A stretch of 64,000 nucleotides of DNA, taken from contig VGHE01000009.1 in NCBI GenBank assembly GCA_016868315.1, positions 1 to 64,000 on the forward strand. Reading direction: 5' to 3'. A program made the position numbers and the translations under genes. This document shows positions 47,450-57,364 of the stretch, in pieces; the first letter of the stretch is position 1, and each line of letters starts with the position of its first letter. The notes under the pieces are model-generated. The model was not told the origin of the DNA, made no database searches, and saw only the letters and a list, made by a program, of their open reading frames with translations. This stretch comes from Betaproteobacteria bacterium (GTDB lineage Bacteria > Bdellovibrionota_B > Oligoflexia > Silvanigrellales > Silvanigrellaceae).

Positions 47450-49018
47450 ATGAGCACAGCCGTCTACCGTCGCAACGATGAAGAAAATCACGATACAGCG
47501 TCTTGGCTAACACGCCTTGCTCTCTTGTATCTCGGAGCTCCTGTTTTTCTCTTCATAACACACTGGCTAAATCTGGGAGCTGCGCTTTTCTTCTCCGGTA
47601 TATTGTTGCTTGGTGTGTGGCAGGTCTGGAATTTTCACGCGCGCCCAACTGCTCTCTCGCTCTCACAGCTCATTTCGCAATGCGCCGAGAAACATGCCGT
47701 CGTGTTCACTGTGTTTCTGGTGTGGATGGCTCTCTCCGGAGTCGGTGGCATTGGACACCAGAACACCGACTACGCCGCAAGCAACGCTCTGCTCAAAGAT
47801 CTCATCGACAACCCATGGCCTCTGCAACTGCGAGACAACGTGCCGCTCGTCTACTACGTTTGCTACTACCTGCCTGCAGCTCTCATTGGCAAATGGCTTG
47901 GTTGGAACGCAGCATGGGTGTTCATCTTCGTTTGGAGCTATTTCGGCCTCATGCTTCTCTGGAGCGTGCTGTCTGTGGCACTCGGACTCGAGAGTCTACC
48001 GCGCGTGCGCAAATTGTGCGCAGCGTTGATATTCGTCTTCCTCGGAGGATGGGACGTCGTTGGAGCGCTTCTCAATTATCCGATCGACGTTCTTATTCCG
48101 GGAACCCACATTGAATGGTGGGCAAAGATCGGCCAGTTTTCGAGCCACACCACCTTACTTTTTTGGGTACCCCAGCATGTGCTTGCGCCTTGGCTTGCGA
48201 CCGCGTTTTTATTGCTCGCTTTGAAGCGACAACTCGGAATCGAATCTATTCTTCTGATCGCAGCTTTCTCGTTTCTATGGAGTCCGATGGCAAGCCTAGG
48301 GCTGCTGCCTTTTCTTGCTGTGCTGTTCGGCTTTATTTTCGAGAATAATCGCAGCACTGCGTTCATAAACAGCACAAACTTTTTTGTTGCACCGGCGTTT
48401 GCATTGCTGGGACTACTTTACTACGGCTCAAATGCTTTCCGCTTTGCCACTGGATGGCAGTGGGGAGAACAAGATTTTCTCCGCAATTACAGTCTCATCT
48501 TTTTGCTTGAACTCATTCCCTTGGCTGCTCCGTTTTTGTTTCAGCACCTGAAGCAAAAGGTCTTTCTCAACGAAATCTCCCTGCCACCGCCCCTGCTCCT
48601 CAGCTCAGCTGAAAAAGCTTTCGGCTGGGCTGCCATTATAACCTTGTGCATCTTACCTTTTTACCGCGTCGGTCTCATGAATGACCTCTGCATGCGCGCC
48701 TCGGTGCCAGCCATCCTCATTTTGGGAAGTTATTCTCTGCGGGTACTCAGAACAGAGTTTACCTTCCAAACCCTGCAGCGCAGTGCCGTGGCAGTTTGTT
48801 TGTTGATTGGAGCAGGCTCGGCAGCAAGCGAAATTCACCGGTCGCTGAGTCTCTACAGTGCCCGCATTCCGCCACGCGATGCTGTCTCGTCGCTGCTCAA
48901 CACTCCGAAAAACTCTGTTATTGAACAACGTGCTGGCGACCCAGCTGCGTTTTTCTGGCATTGGCTCGGGCCTATCCGGTCGACCCCAAACAGAAACTCA
49001 ACTAACCAATCAAATTGA
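47450..49018 (+). CDS. Polytopic membrane protein of unknown function
   Basis: 522 aa with many hydrophobic helices; NTDYAASNALLKDLIDNPWPLQLRDNVPLVYYVCYYLPAALIGKWLG. Confidence 0.78.
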   Translation: MSTAVYRRNDEENHDTASWLTRLALLYLGAPVFLFITHWLNLGAALFFSGILLLGVWQVWNFHARPTALSLSQLISQCAEKHAVVFTVFLVWMALSGVGGIGHQNTDYAASNALLKDLIDNPWPLQLRDNVPLVYYVCYYLPAALIGKWLGWNAAWVFIFVWSYFGLMLLWSVLSVALGLESLPRVRKLCAALIFVFLGGWDVVGALLNYPIDVLIPGTHIEWWAKIGQFSSHTTLLFWVPQHVLAPWLATAFLLLALKRQLGIESILLIAAFSFLWSPMASLGLLPFLAVLFGFIFENNRSTAFINSTNFFVAPAFALLGLLYYGSNAFRFATGWQWGEQDFLRNYSLIFLLELIPLAAPFLFQHLKQKVFLNEISLPPPLLLSSAEKAFGWAAIITLCILPFYRVGLMNDLCMRASVPAILILGSYSLRVLRTEFTFQTLQRSAVAVCLLIGAGSAASEIHRSLSLYSARIPPRDAVSSLLNTPKNSVIEQRAGDPAAFFWHWLGPIRSTPNRNSTNQSN

Positions 49019-51622
49019 ATGATCGCGCCAGCGTTCTACGTGCAGGAACGAAGACAGATGTGCAAGCTGACCAAAACTGACCGTCAGACCGGCTCCCTCG
49101 GCGGTCGTGTAATAGCGTGAACGCAGGAACGCATCTGCAATGCGTCCCCCAAAGACCTGACTCAACTGCCCTTGAACGTTCACCTGACCTCGAAAAAACG
49201 CCGAGCGGTGCAATTTCAATGAAAGCGACAAAAGCTCGTCGCGCTTAAACATGCCCGACTCCTGAGTCAGCTGCAAAGCGGCACCCATCTGGATGCTGTA
49301 GAGCTCAACTTCAGGCTCAACCAGAGCTGCAATCCAGCTCAGTGTCTCGGGTGTTTTTGGATCTGAGGTATTCAGCTCAACCCATCCGCCCTCACGCTTC
49401 CAGGTCAGAAGATTCAACTCTTCAAAAATCTCCAACGCTGCGGAGACGAGCGAACCAGTGGAGGTCGACTCTGGCCAGAAGACCTCCTCCTCCCAGAGTT
49501 GACGCACGCCTTCGAGCTGACCTTCGAGAGCTACAACAGAAACTCCAGACTGCTTTCTTTCTCCCAACAAACAAGTCTGAACGAGAAGCTGTGCCACAAT
49601 GCCGGGAATAGCAATCAAGTGAAAAATGGTTCCGCGATACCACCACAGATTGAGTTGTGCTGTTTCTGCTTTCTGCACCGGTGCATCAGCAGCGGTAGCC
49701 ATGAGAGGCTGAAGGAAGCCCCAACGCACAGCGCTCGTTAACAGGTCGTCTGGGCGATTCTTTGCCTCATGTGCAGTATTTGAGAATTCTGACGCGTTTG
49801 AGATAATTTCAACTTCCTCAACGAATCCATTTCCATTGGATTCTCCCGCCGAAATCGACCATCCAAGCAACGAACCCAAACGACCAACGATACGCCTTAA
49901 AAGAGCAACTCGCTGCAGGCAAACCGTGCGAGTCAATACAACATTGCCCGAATGCGAGAGAACGACAGAGGCCAACAAAGCCGTGTCGGATGCAGTCGCA
50001 CAAGAGTTTATCCCTTGGTTCACACGCCGAGCCAGATCACGCACAATCGCCTGGATGCGCGAATCGCGCAGATCAAAATCAGGACGCAAATCTGACAAAT
50101 TTTCAGGCAGAGGCTCTTTATCGAGCGCGCCACCTGTGGCTTCCGAGAACATCTGCATCTTTCTCACGGACTCTGTCCAGAAATCGCCGAACCGTATAGG
50201 TGTACCAAACGCAACCTCAACTCGACCATACGTGCTGAACAGAAATCGCAAAGACTTTATTAACTGCCAGAAGGACTCTTTCTCTTTCTTGGCACCGCTC
50301 AATTCACGCGCGTAAGCATTATCTTCCATCACCTTGTCGTACGAAATAAAAACAGGGCAGAGAAAGGTGTTTTCAGCTCTGCGCTTGACGATACTCTGCA
50401 CGGACATACTCGTGAGACCGGTTTTTGGGGGTAGCAATTTGCCGATACGCGAGCGCCCACCCTCATGAAAGAACTCAACCGAATGCCCATTGGTCAATAG
50501 AAAGTCCACATAACTGGAAAACACGGCACTGTAGAGCTTATTGCCTGCAAATGAACGACGCAGAAAAAACGCTCCACCGCGGCGGAGCACTGGCCCTGCG
50601 GGGAAGAAACTGAGGTTAACTCCAGCCGCAATGTGGGGGGCTGCAAGCCCTTTTTTCTTCATCAAATAGGAGAGCAACATGTAGTCGAGATGGCTTCGGT
50701 GACAGGGCATCCACAAAACCTGCCCAGTTTTGGTCTCCTGTGCAACGGAGTCGAGATTGCGTACACGCACTCCTTGAAAAATACGTGTCCATACAAAATC
50801 AAGAACTGTCTCGAAGGCTCGGATGGTGTTGTAGTTGTATTTGGAGGCAATCTCCTTCAAATAATGCACTGCCTTGCGCATTTGTTTTTTGGCGCCTTCT
50901 CCCTGCCCGATGATTCGTTTAACTTCCTGGCTTGAGAGAATACGCTGACTGGCTGTGGCCAAATCATAAATAACAGGCCCACACACAGCAGTGCGTTCGC
51001 GCTGAAATTCAATCAGAAGCGAACGCCGAATGCGACGCCCAGCGACCATTTCCTCACCGGCAGGAACTGTAGATAGTTCAACAGGATTGCTGAAGTGAAC
51101 GCGCAGCTGCCCTGCGTGCAGGAGCAACATAAAATATTTTTGAAGAACGTTCTCCATGCCCTCATCAGGAAACAGCGAGCGCAGAAGAATATTGCGCTCA
51201 TTTCTGTCAGGAACACGGCTCCAAAACACCTGAACCGGAAGTAACGTCAGCTGCCCCCGCTTGACTCGATGATCTGATTTCAACAGTTCAGAAACCGCAG
51301 GGCTCAGAAAATCCTTACGGCTGCGCGGAATAAAACTGATATTGCGTGTGCGCATCGAAAGCAGCGCAGCTTTGCGGAAGCGATTGGGGCGTGCTTCGAC
51401 CCAAATGCGAGGTAACCCCATCATCTTGAGGGCTTTGTTGACAGCAAGGAGATCAAGGATGGACATGCGCGGCAGCACATAAACCACATCTTTCCCTTCT
51501 GTCACCCTTTTAATCCACTCATCGGGTTTCTCCGTGGGCGTGAGTTGCAAACGAAAGAGAACCCGGATGGGTGTGAGAAGGAAAAGCCACTGCGAAAAAT
51601 GCAAGCCGAGCAGACGAAACAT
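49010..51622 (-). CDS. plsB: Glycerol-3-phosphate 1-O-acyltransferase
   Basis: PCHRSHLDYMLLSYLM (HxxxxD), GPVLRRGGAFFLRRSFAGNKLYSAVF, SVEFFHEGGRSRIGKLLPPKTGLTSM, CPVFISYDKVMEDNAYARELSGAKKEKES. Confidence 0.93.
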   Translation of the reverse strand: MFRLLGLHFSQWLFLLTPIRVLFRLQLTPTEKPDEWIKRVTEGKDVVYVLPRMSILDLLAVNKALKMMGLPRIWVEARPNRFRKAALLSMRTRNISFIPRSRKDFLSPAVSELLKSDHRVKRGQLTLLPVQVFWSRVPDRNERNILLRSLFPDEGMENVLQKYFMLLLHAGQLRVHFSNPVELSTVPAGEEMVAGRRIRRSLLIEFQRERTAVCGPVIYDLATASQRILSSQEVKRIIGQGEGAKKQMRKAVHYLKEIASKYNYNTIRAFETVLDFVWTRIFQGVRVRNLDSVAQETKTGQVLWMPCHRSHLDYMLLSYLMKKKGLAAPHIAAGVNLSFFPAGPVLRRGGAFFLRRSFAGNKLYSAVFSSYVDFLLTNGHSVEFFHEGGRSRIGKLLPPKTGLTSMSVQSIVKRRAENTFLCPVFISYDKVMEDNAYARELSGAKKEKESFWQLIKSLRFLFSTYGRVEVAFGTPIRFGDFWTESVRKMQMFSEATGGALDKEPLPENLSDLRPDFDLRDSRIQAIVRDLARRVNQGINSCATASDTALLASVVLSHSGNVVLTRTVCLQRVALLRRIVGRLGSLLGWSISAGESNGNGFVEEVEIISNASEFSNTAHEAKNRPDDLLTSAVRWGFLQPLMATAADAPVQKAETAQLNLWWYRGTIFHLIAIPGIVAQLLVQTCLLGERKQSGVSVVALEGQLEGVRQLWEEEVFWPESTSTGSLVSAALEIFEELNLLTWKREGGWVELNTSDPKTPETLSWIAALVEPEVELYSIQMGAALQLTQESGMFKRDELLSLSLKLHRSAFFRGQVNVQGQLSQVFGGRIADAFLRSRYYTTAEGAGLTVSFGQLAHLSSFLHVERWRDHSI

Positions 51623-51641
51623 TTTGTCACCTTAGTGTTGT

Positions 51642-52574
51642 TTACTTGGAATGCACAAAATCAAGAAGTTGTTCGAGATGATCCGGATTGCGACTCAGAA
51701 GAATATTATCAATCAAACGCGTTCTAACCCCATCTTCGCCAGTCACAAATGCAGCCACAGCTAACACTGCCTCTGATTCAACTTGCACAGAACAGAGCCC
51801 AAGAGTCTTGGCATCCCGCAGCTCACAATACTGCAGCTCGAAGGAGGCGTCCGAAGCCAGACTGGTGCGGCACAACTCCAAAAGCTTTTGACTCGAGTGC
51901 TCACCCTGCAGATATTGTCCAGCAACTGCCTTGAGGGCAGCTGGGATGCGCAACGCTGCCTGGCGTGCAGTAGCATCGAGAAACTTATTGCGGCTACTGA
52001 GAGCGAATCCATGCGAATCACGCACGGTCGGCACACCCACAAGGCGAGTTGGGTGCGCGGTATCCTGAACCATGCGCTGCAAAATCGAATATTGCTGAAA
52101 ATCCTTCAAACCGAAATAAGCTCTATCGGCGCGAGCAAGATTCAAAAGCAGCATCACAACCGTGCACACTCCGGCAAAGTGCCCGGGGCGATAGGCACCA
52201 CAAAGAACTTCATCCATCCCGGTCACGTTGACCTGAGTTGCGAAACCTTGCGGATACATTTGATCAGCGGAGGGAGCGAAAACAATCTGCGCGCCTGCCT
52301 GCTCACAAAGCGTCAAATCAGCCTCGAGCGTACGAGGGTACTTTGCAAGATCCTCGTTGGCACCAAACTGTTTGGGATTCACAAAGATGGAAACAACCGT
52401 AATCGCATTTTCTTTGGAACTGCGGCGCACAAGCGCGGCATGCCCCTCATGCAGAGCACCCATGGTCGGCACAAAACCGACACTGCAGCGCACCTCTGCG
52501 TCGACAAGGGTTTGAGCCAAAGAATCCAACATTGACCTGAACTGATCGCGGCTGCGCGCAACAAGAATCCCCAC
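51642..52574 (-). CDS. panC: Pantothenate synthetase (pantoate-beta-alanine ligase)
   Basis: VGFVPTMGALHEGHAALVRRS, SIFVNPKQFGANEDLAKYPRTLEADL, AYFGLKDFQQYSILQRMVQD, ALSSRNKFL. Confidence 0.95.
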   Translation of the reverse strand: MGILVARSRDQFRSMLDSLAQTLVDAEVRCSVGFVPTMGALHEGHAALVRRSSKENAITVVSIFVNPKQFGANEDLAKYPRTLEADLTLCEQAGAQIVFAPSADQMYPQGFATQVNVTGMDEVLCGAYRPGHFAGVCTVVMLLLNLARADRAYFGLKDFQQYSILQRMVQDTAHPTRLVGVPTVRDSHGFALSSRNKFLDATARQAALRIPAALKAVAGQYLQGEHSSQKLLELCRTSLASDASFELQYCELRDAKTLGLCSVQVESEAVLAVAAFVTGEDGVRTRLIDNILLSRNPDHLEQLLDFVHSK

Positions 52575-52577
52575 CTC

Positions 52578-53294
52578 TCAGCCTCCCAAATATGCTTTCT
52601 GAAGCGCCTCGTCTTTGAGGAGCTCGCTCGCCTGCCCTTGCTGCACAATCTCACCCACCTCAAGAACGTAGGCACGGTGGGCAATCTTGAGCGCCATGCG
52701 CGCATTTTGCTCAGCCAGCAGAATTGTCATTCCCTCTTTCCTGTTGAGCTCCAAAATCTTCTGGAAGATCTGCTGCACCAGCAGAGGAGCGATACCAAGA
52801 CTCGGCTCATCGAGAAGCAGAAGTGCGGGTTTGGCCATCAGGGCTCGGCCGATGGCAAGCATCTGCTGCTCACCACCCGACAGAGTGTGCGCATCCTGCT
52901 TGAGCCGCTCTTTCAAACGCGGAAACAGCTCAAAAATACTGTCCAACTCCTGATTGATTTCTGTGGCTGAAGCCTTTCGCGAAAACGCGCCGAGCATCAG
53001 ATTCTCTCGGACAGACAGGTCTGGAAAAACCAGGCGCCCTTCAGGCGACTGCACCAAACCCATGCGAACAATAAGATGACTCGGAAGGGTATGAATGTCT
53101 TTACCTTTAAATTGAATGCGACCTGAGGCCATTTTCACCAGACTAGACAGCGAGCGCATCGTGGTCGTTTTGCCCGCGCCATTTGAACCAACGAAGGTGA
53201 CAATCTCACCCTCATTCACTTCAAAACTGATTTCGCGGAGCGCCTCAATGGCTCCATAGCGGACGGTCAGATTCTCAACTTTCAGGAGACTCAT
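52578..53294 (-). CDS. livF: Branched-chain amino acid ABC transporter ATP-binding protein
   Basis: VGSNGAGKTTTMRSLSSL, PEGRLVFPDLSVRENL, LSGGEQQMLAIGRALMAKPALLLLDEPSLGIAPLLV. Confidence 0.94.
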   Translation of the reverse strand: MSLLKVENLTVRYGAIEALREISFEVNEGEIVTFVGSNGAGKTTTMRSLSSLVKMASGRIQFKGKDIHTLPSHLIVRMGLVQSPEGRLVFPDLSVRENLMLGAFSRKASATEINQELDSIFELFPRLKERLKQDAHTLSGGEQQMLAIGRALMAKPALLLLDEPSLGIAPLLVQQIFQKILELNRKEGMTILLAEQNARMALKIAHRAYVLEVGEIVQQGQASELLKDEALQKAYLGG

Positions 53295-54133
53295 GAGTGA
53301 CTCCCTTGTCCCGAAGCGGCGGCGGTTCCCTCGCCCGTGGTTTCCTCGGCTCCCAGATACGCTTCAATCACTTTGGGATTCTTTTGAATTTCGAGAGGAC
53401 TGCCAACAGCAATCACCTCACCGTGGTCAAGAACAGTGATATTCGCGCAGAGATTCATGACAAATTTCATGTCATGTTCAATAAGAAGAACACCCAGACC
53501 ATGAACATCACAAATACTGCGGACGAGTTTGGCGAGCTCATCTTTTTCGGTGGGGTTCATGCCCGCGGCAGGTTCATCGAGCAGAAGAACCTTCGGATTG
53601 GTCATCATGGCTCGCGCGATTTCCAACTTTCGCTGCAATCCGTAGGGAAGTGAAGTGGCCTCCCAATTTTCATAACTTGACAGACCAACAAATTCGAGAA
53701 GCTTGCGGGCAGACTCAAGTAATTTCTTTTCCTTGAGCGCTACCGCGGGAAGTGCAAAAAGGCTCGCGACACTTTGTCCGCGCCGCTGCCAACTCGCCGC
53801 AGCGATAACGTTTTCGAGCACCGTAAGCCCTGCGAACAATCGAATGTTCTGGAAGGTTCGTGCTACTCCCGAACGGGCAATCACATGCGCACCGCGCCCG
53901 GTAAGTTCAGTTTCCTGCAGATAAACCGTGCCCTGGTTGGGTTTATAAACACCTGTCATAAGGTTGAACACTGTGGTTTTGCCGGCACCGTTGGGACCAA
54001 TGAGTCCAACGATTTGCCGCGCAGGAACACGCAGAGAGAAATTCTGCACAGCCACGAGCCCACCGAAACGGATAGTGAGATTCTCAACCTTCAACAAAAA
54101 CTCTGAAGAGCCGTGATTAGAAGTTGAATTCAT
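53291..54133 (-). CDS. livG: Branched-chain amino acid ABC transporter ATP-binding protein
   Basis: IGPNGAGKTTVFNLMTGVYKPNQG, VARTFQNIRLF, LLDEPAAGMNPTEKDEL, LLIEHDMKFVMNLC. Confidence 0.94.
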   Translation of the reverse strand: MNSTSNHGSSEFLLKVENLTIRFGGLVAVQNFSLRVPARQIVGLIGPNGAGKTTVFNLMTGVYKPNQGTVYLQETELTGRGAHVIARSGVARTFQNIRLFAGLTVLENVIAAASWQRRGQSVASLFALPAVALKEKKLLESARKLLEFVGLSSYENWEATSLPYGLQRKLEIARAMMTNPKVLLLDEPAAGMNPTEKDELAKLVRSICDVHGLGVLLIEHDMKFVMNLCANITVLDHGEVIAVGSPLEIQKNPKVIEAYLGAEETTGEGTAAASGQGSHS

Positions 54134-55032
54134 CGCGTTCCTCCGCGCTGCTGAGCCGCCTTGGGCATGAAGCGCATGAACAGTGACTGCAGTCCCTTCG
54201 GACTGAAAAGCATCACAAAGATCACAATGAGAGCAAAATAGATCATACGTTGCTCACGCAGAGTGTCATTGTGGCGAAGCGCTTCGGGAACAACAACGAG
54301 AATCAAAGCGCCAAGAACGCTTCCAGACAAGCTCGTCATACCGCCAATCACAACTGCCAAAACAATAATCACGCTGCGCGAGAAGTCGGCTTCATCCGGG
54401 CTTATAAATTGTACCGCATGAACGTAAAGAGCTCCGGCGATTCCAGCAATCGCAGAACCAATCACAAATGCTGAGAGCTTGGCCGAATAGGTACTAATAC
54501 CTAAGCTCCGCGCTGCGATTTCATCGTCACGTGTCGCCTGGATGGCCATGCCCAGTCCTGTTCGGCGAAAGCGAGCCAAAGCCCACCACACCAAAGCGAG
54601 AGTCACAAAAACCCATGGCAGTGAGCTCAATTTAGGAATATTACCAAATCCGCGTGTTCCACCAACCGCATCAATATTCTTCAACGCAGTTCCAAGAATT
54701 TCGGCAAAACCAAGAGTCGCCATGGCCAGATAGTCACCCTGCAAACGCAGACACGGCACGGCCACTAGAAAGCCTGCAGCCAAAGCAGAGAGAGCCCCAA
54801 CCACGAGTGAAAGCAGCATCAATAAAGTGGGATCGGTGAGCCCAAGCGCAGGCGCCGCATAGACCGTAAAGGCTGCTGCCGAGTATCCACCCACAGCATA
54901 GAACGCGGCATGCCCAAGTGACAGCAAACCCGCTCCACCCAATATCAACTGCAGACCCAGTGCTTGAATGGCCGTGATACCGAAAAAAATGAGCGGCAAT
55001 ATTGAGTATTGGAGAAACTCTTGCACCGTCAT
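54130..55032 (-). CDS. livM: Branched-chain amino acid ABC transporter permease
   Basis: AGLLSLGHAAFYAVGGYSAA, CLRLQGDYLAMATLGFAEI, RDDEIAARSLGI, VVIGGMTSLSGSVLGAL. Confidence 0.93.
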   Translation of the reverse strand: MTVQEFLQYSILPLIFFGITAIQALGLQLILGGAGLLSLGHAAFYAVGGYSAAAFTVYAAPALGLTDPTLLMLLSLVVGALSALAAGFLVAVPCLRLQGDYLAMATLGFAEILGTALKNIDAVGGTRGFGNIPKLSSLPWVFVTLALVWWALARFRRTGLGMAIQATRDDEIAARSLGISTYSAKLSAFVIGSAIAGIAGALYVHAVQFISPDEADFSRSVIIVLAVVIGGMTSLSGSVLGALILVVVPEALRHNDTLREQRMIYFALIVIFVMLFSPKGLQSLFMRFMPKAAQQRGGTR

Positions 55033-55976
55033 ACCTTCACCATCCGAGCCTTGCCGAGAAGTCCTTGCGGACGCAGCAATAGAACAAGGATAAGAATGAA
55101 GAAGGCAGCTCCATCTTTGTAGGTCGACAAATCGTAGCCCACCAGCAGACGCTCAGCGATACCCAGCACAAGGCCGCCTAAAAGAGCGCCCGGAATAACA
55201 CCAATTCCTCCCAAGACGGCAGCGGCAAAGGCTTTTAGGCCACTGGAAATTCCCATGTACGGTGTGACTTGATTGTCGGCCATGCCTTGCAACAGACCTG
55301 CCACAACAGCCAAAGCCGCACCAATGAAAAACGTGAGTGAAATAGTGCGATCAAAGGGTACACCCACGAGGCGAGCTGCGTTCGGTTGCAGAGCCAGTGC
55401 GCGGATACCCTGGCCGGGACGGGTTTTTCTCAGGAAAAGCTCAAGCCCCAGTGTCACAGCGATTGCGACCACAAAAATCAGCAAATCGCGATGCCGCACA
55501 ACAATTTGTCCCCAATCAAAAAGACCTTCCGGAAGCTGCGGAAGTGTAACCTGATCGACGGGAGGAAAGAGGGATTTGATAAAACCGAAGACGGTGCCGT
55601 CGGGCAAGGTTGCCGGATAGCTTTGTGGATTAGAGCCAAGAATCGCTTGCACAAGATTTTGAAGAAGCAGGCTCAACCCAACCGCGGTAATCAGAGGTGC
55701 GAGCTTGCCCGCACCACGCAATGGCTTGTAGCAGAAACGCTCCATTGCAACCGCAAAGAACCCAACACAACACATGCCCACAACCAACGCCAGATGCCAG
55801 GGAAGGCCGAGCGAGATGGCATACATCACAAAATATGCGCCCACCATGAACAACTCGCCATGCGCAAAGTTCACCAGCTGGAGCACACCGAAAACCATAG
55901 AATAGCCGAGCGCGATGAGTGCATAAACACTCCCAACAGCAAGGCCATCAAAGATGTACTGAATGAGATCAAACAC
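55029..55976 (-). CDS. livH: Branched-chain amino acid ABC transporter permease
   Basis: FDLIQYIFDGLAVGSVYALIALGYSMVFGVLQLVNFAHGELFMVGAY, AFAAAVLGGIGVIPGALLGGLVLG. GTG 55976 suggested as start (track start 56021). Confidence 0.92.
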   Translation of the reverse strand: MFDLIQYIFDGLAVGSVYALIALGYSMVFGVLQLVNFAHGELFMVGAYFVMYAISLGLPWHLALVVGMCCVGFFAVAMERFCYKPLRGAGKLAPLITAVGLSLLLQNLVQAILGSNPQSYPATLPDGTVFGFIKSLFPPVDQVTLPQLPEGLFDWGQIVVRHRDLLIFVVAIAVTLGLELFLRKTRPGQGIRALALQPNAARLVGVPFDRTISLTFFIGAALAVVAGLLQGMADNQVTPYMGISSGLKAFAAAVLGGIGVIPGALLGGLVLGIAERLLVGYDLSTYKDGAAFFILILVLLLRPQGLLGKARMVKV

Positions 55977-56069
55977 CGACAGACACTCCCTGTCCGAATC
56001 AACAAGACAAGGGGAAGGCACCCCACCGAGATAGCCCTCCCCTGCATTTCAGTCACGCGCAGAAAAATA

Positions 56070-57224
56070 TCATGGATACACGCGAGTAAGGAATTTGAAT
56101 TCCTTTTCTGTTGTGGTCACGATCACGGCTGGCTTCACCGCGTTGCGGTTTTGATCCAGGGTAATGGTTCCTGTGATTCCGTCGAAGTTCTTCATGGAAG
56201 CGATTGCATCACGAATCTTCTTGGGATCGTTCGAGCCTGCTTTCTTGATAGCTGCACGCATGAAGAATCCAGCATCGTAGCCAAGAGCCGCCATAGCTCC
56301 TGGGTTTTCTTTGTTGCGGGTCTTGTATTCGCGCACAAATTCCTGAACCCGAGGGTCAGTGTCGTCGGAAGCGAAATGGCTGGACACAAAATGACCAGCA
56401 GCAGCAGCGCCAGCAATCTTGAACAAGTCAGGGCTATCCCAACCGTCGGTGCCGAGGAACTTGGTGTTGAGCTTGAGCTCTTTAGCTTGGCGCAAAATTG
56501 CGCCTACTTGAGTGTAGTATCCAGGAATGAAGACCACGTCAGGTGTAGCTTTACGGATCTTCATGAGCTGGGTTTTGAAGTCGCGGTCTTTCTGCGAGTA
56601 GGAAATGACGAGTTCATCTTTGATAGAACCGCCTGCAGTCGCAAAGGCTTGCTTGAAAGAATCGCGCAGACCACGGCTGTAGTCAGAGTCAGAGTCAACC
56701 AGAATGGCTGCTGTCTTCGCTTTAAGGTTGCTGACAGCGAACTTCGCCATCACTGCACCTTGAAAACTATCAACAAAACAGATGCGCGAAATAAATTCTT
56801 TGCCCATCGTGATAGTGTCATTGGTCGAAGCATGGGTTACCAGAGGAATTTTGGCTGACTGAGCTGCAGCCGAGGCCGCGATGGTATTTGAGCTAGCCAC
56901 TTCACCAATGATGACCGCAACCTTGTCGGAGGCAATCAGTTTGTTGACCGCAGCCGCAGAGCCGGCAGGCGTGCCTTGGGTGTCTTCCACCTGCATTTTG
57001 AGCTGAGGACTATCTTTGCCAGCCTTATCGAGTGCCAGCTTCAAGCCATTGAGCGATTCTTGCCCAAAGGTCGCTTTGTCTCCCGTCAGGGGGAGAATCA
57101 CACCGACTTTGACTTCGGTCACGGCGGCATGGGAAAGCGTCGAAACGCCGAGGCCCAATGAGCAAAGACCTACAGAAAGAGCAGCCAGAACAACACGACG
57201 CGTGGGTCTGTTTTGCGTGGTCAT
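56070..57224 (-). CDS. livK: Branched-chain amino acid ABC transporter substrate-binding protein
   Basis: VKVGVILPLTGDKATFGQESLNGLKLALDKAG, VIIGEVASSNTIAASAAAQ, PLVTHASTND; signal peptide; adjacent to livHMGF. Confidence 0.92.
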   Translation of the reverse strand: MTTQNRPTRRVVLAALSVGLCSLGLGVSTLSHAAVTEVKVGVILPLTGDKATFGQESLNGLKLALDKAGKDSPQLKMQVEDTQGTPAGSAAAVNKLIASDKVAVIIGEVASSNTIAASAAAQSAKIPLVTHASTNDTITMGKEFISRICFVDSFQGAVMAKFAVSNLKAKTAAILVDSDSDYSRGLRDSFKQAFATAGGSIKDELVISYSQKDRDFKTQLMKIRKATPDVVFIPGYYTQVGAILRQAKELKLNTKFLGTDGWDSPDLFKIAGAAAAGHFVSSHFASDDTDPRVQEFVREYKTRNKENPGAMAALGYDAGFFMRAAIKKAGSNDPKKIRDAIASMKNFDGITGTITLDQNRNAVKPAVIVTTTEKEFKFLTRVYP

Positions 57225-57364
57225 CGAAACTCCTGTGTCTCCGCTTCCGGCATGGGAAGGGAGAGGCGCTAAGGTTTATGAACATGAAGGCTCATCTGGT
57301 ATGTCATTTAGGTCAGGAAAATTCAAGGGTCTCGCCCTGAGACTGCCACCTGGAGGGGCAACTC

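Noticed and set aside
51783-52535. 250-aa plus-strand ORF
   Set aside because: Entirely antisense to panC; no SD or family features.
55386-56858. 490-aa plus-strand ORF
   Set aside because: Antisense to livH and livK, both strongly supported; composition lacks recognisable domains. Shadow ORF from codon bias.
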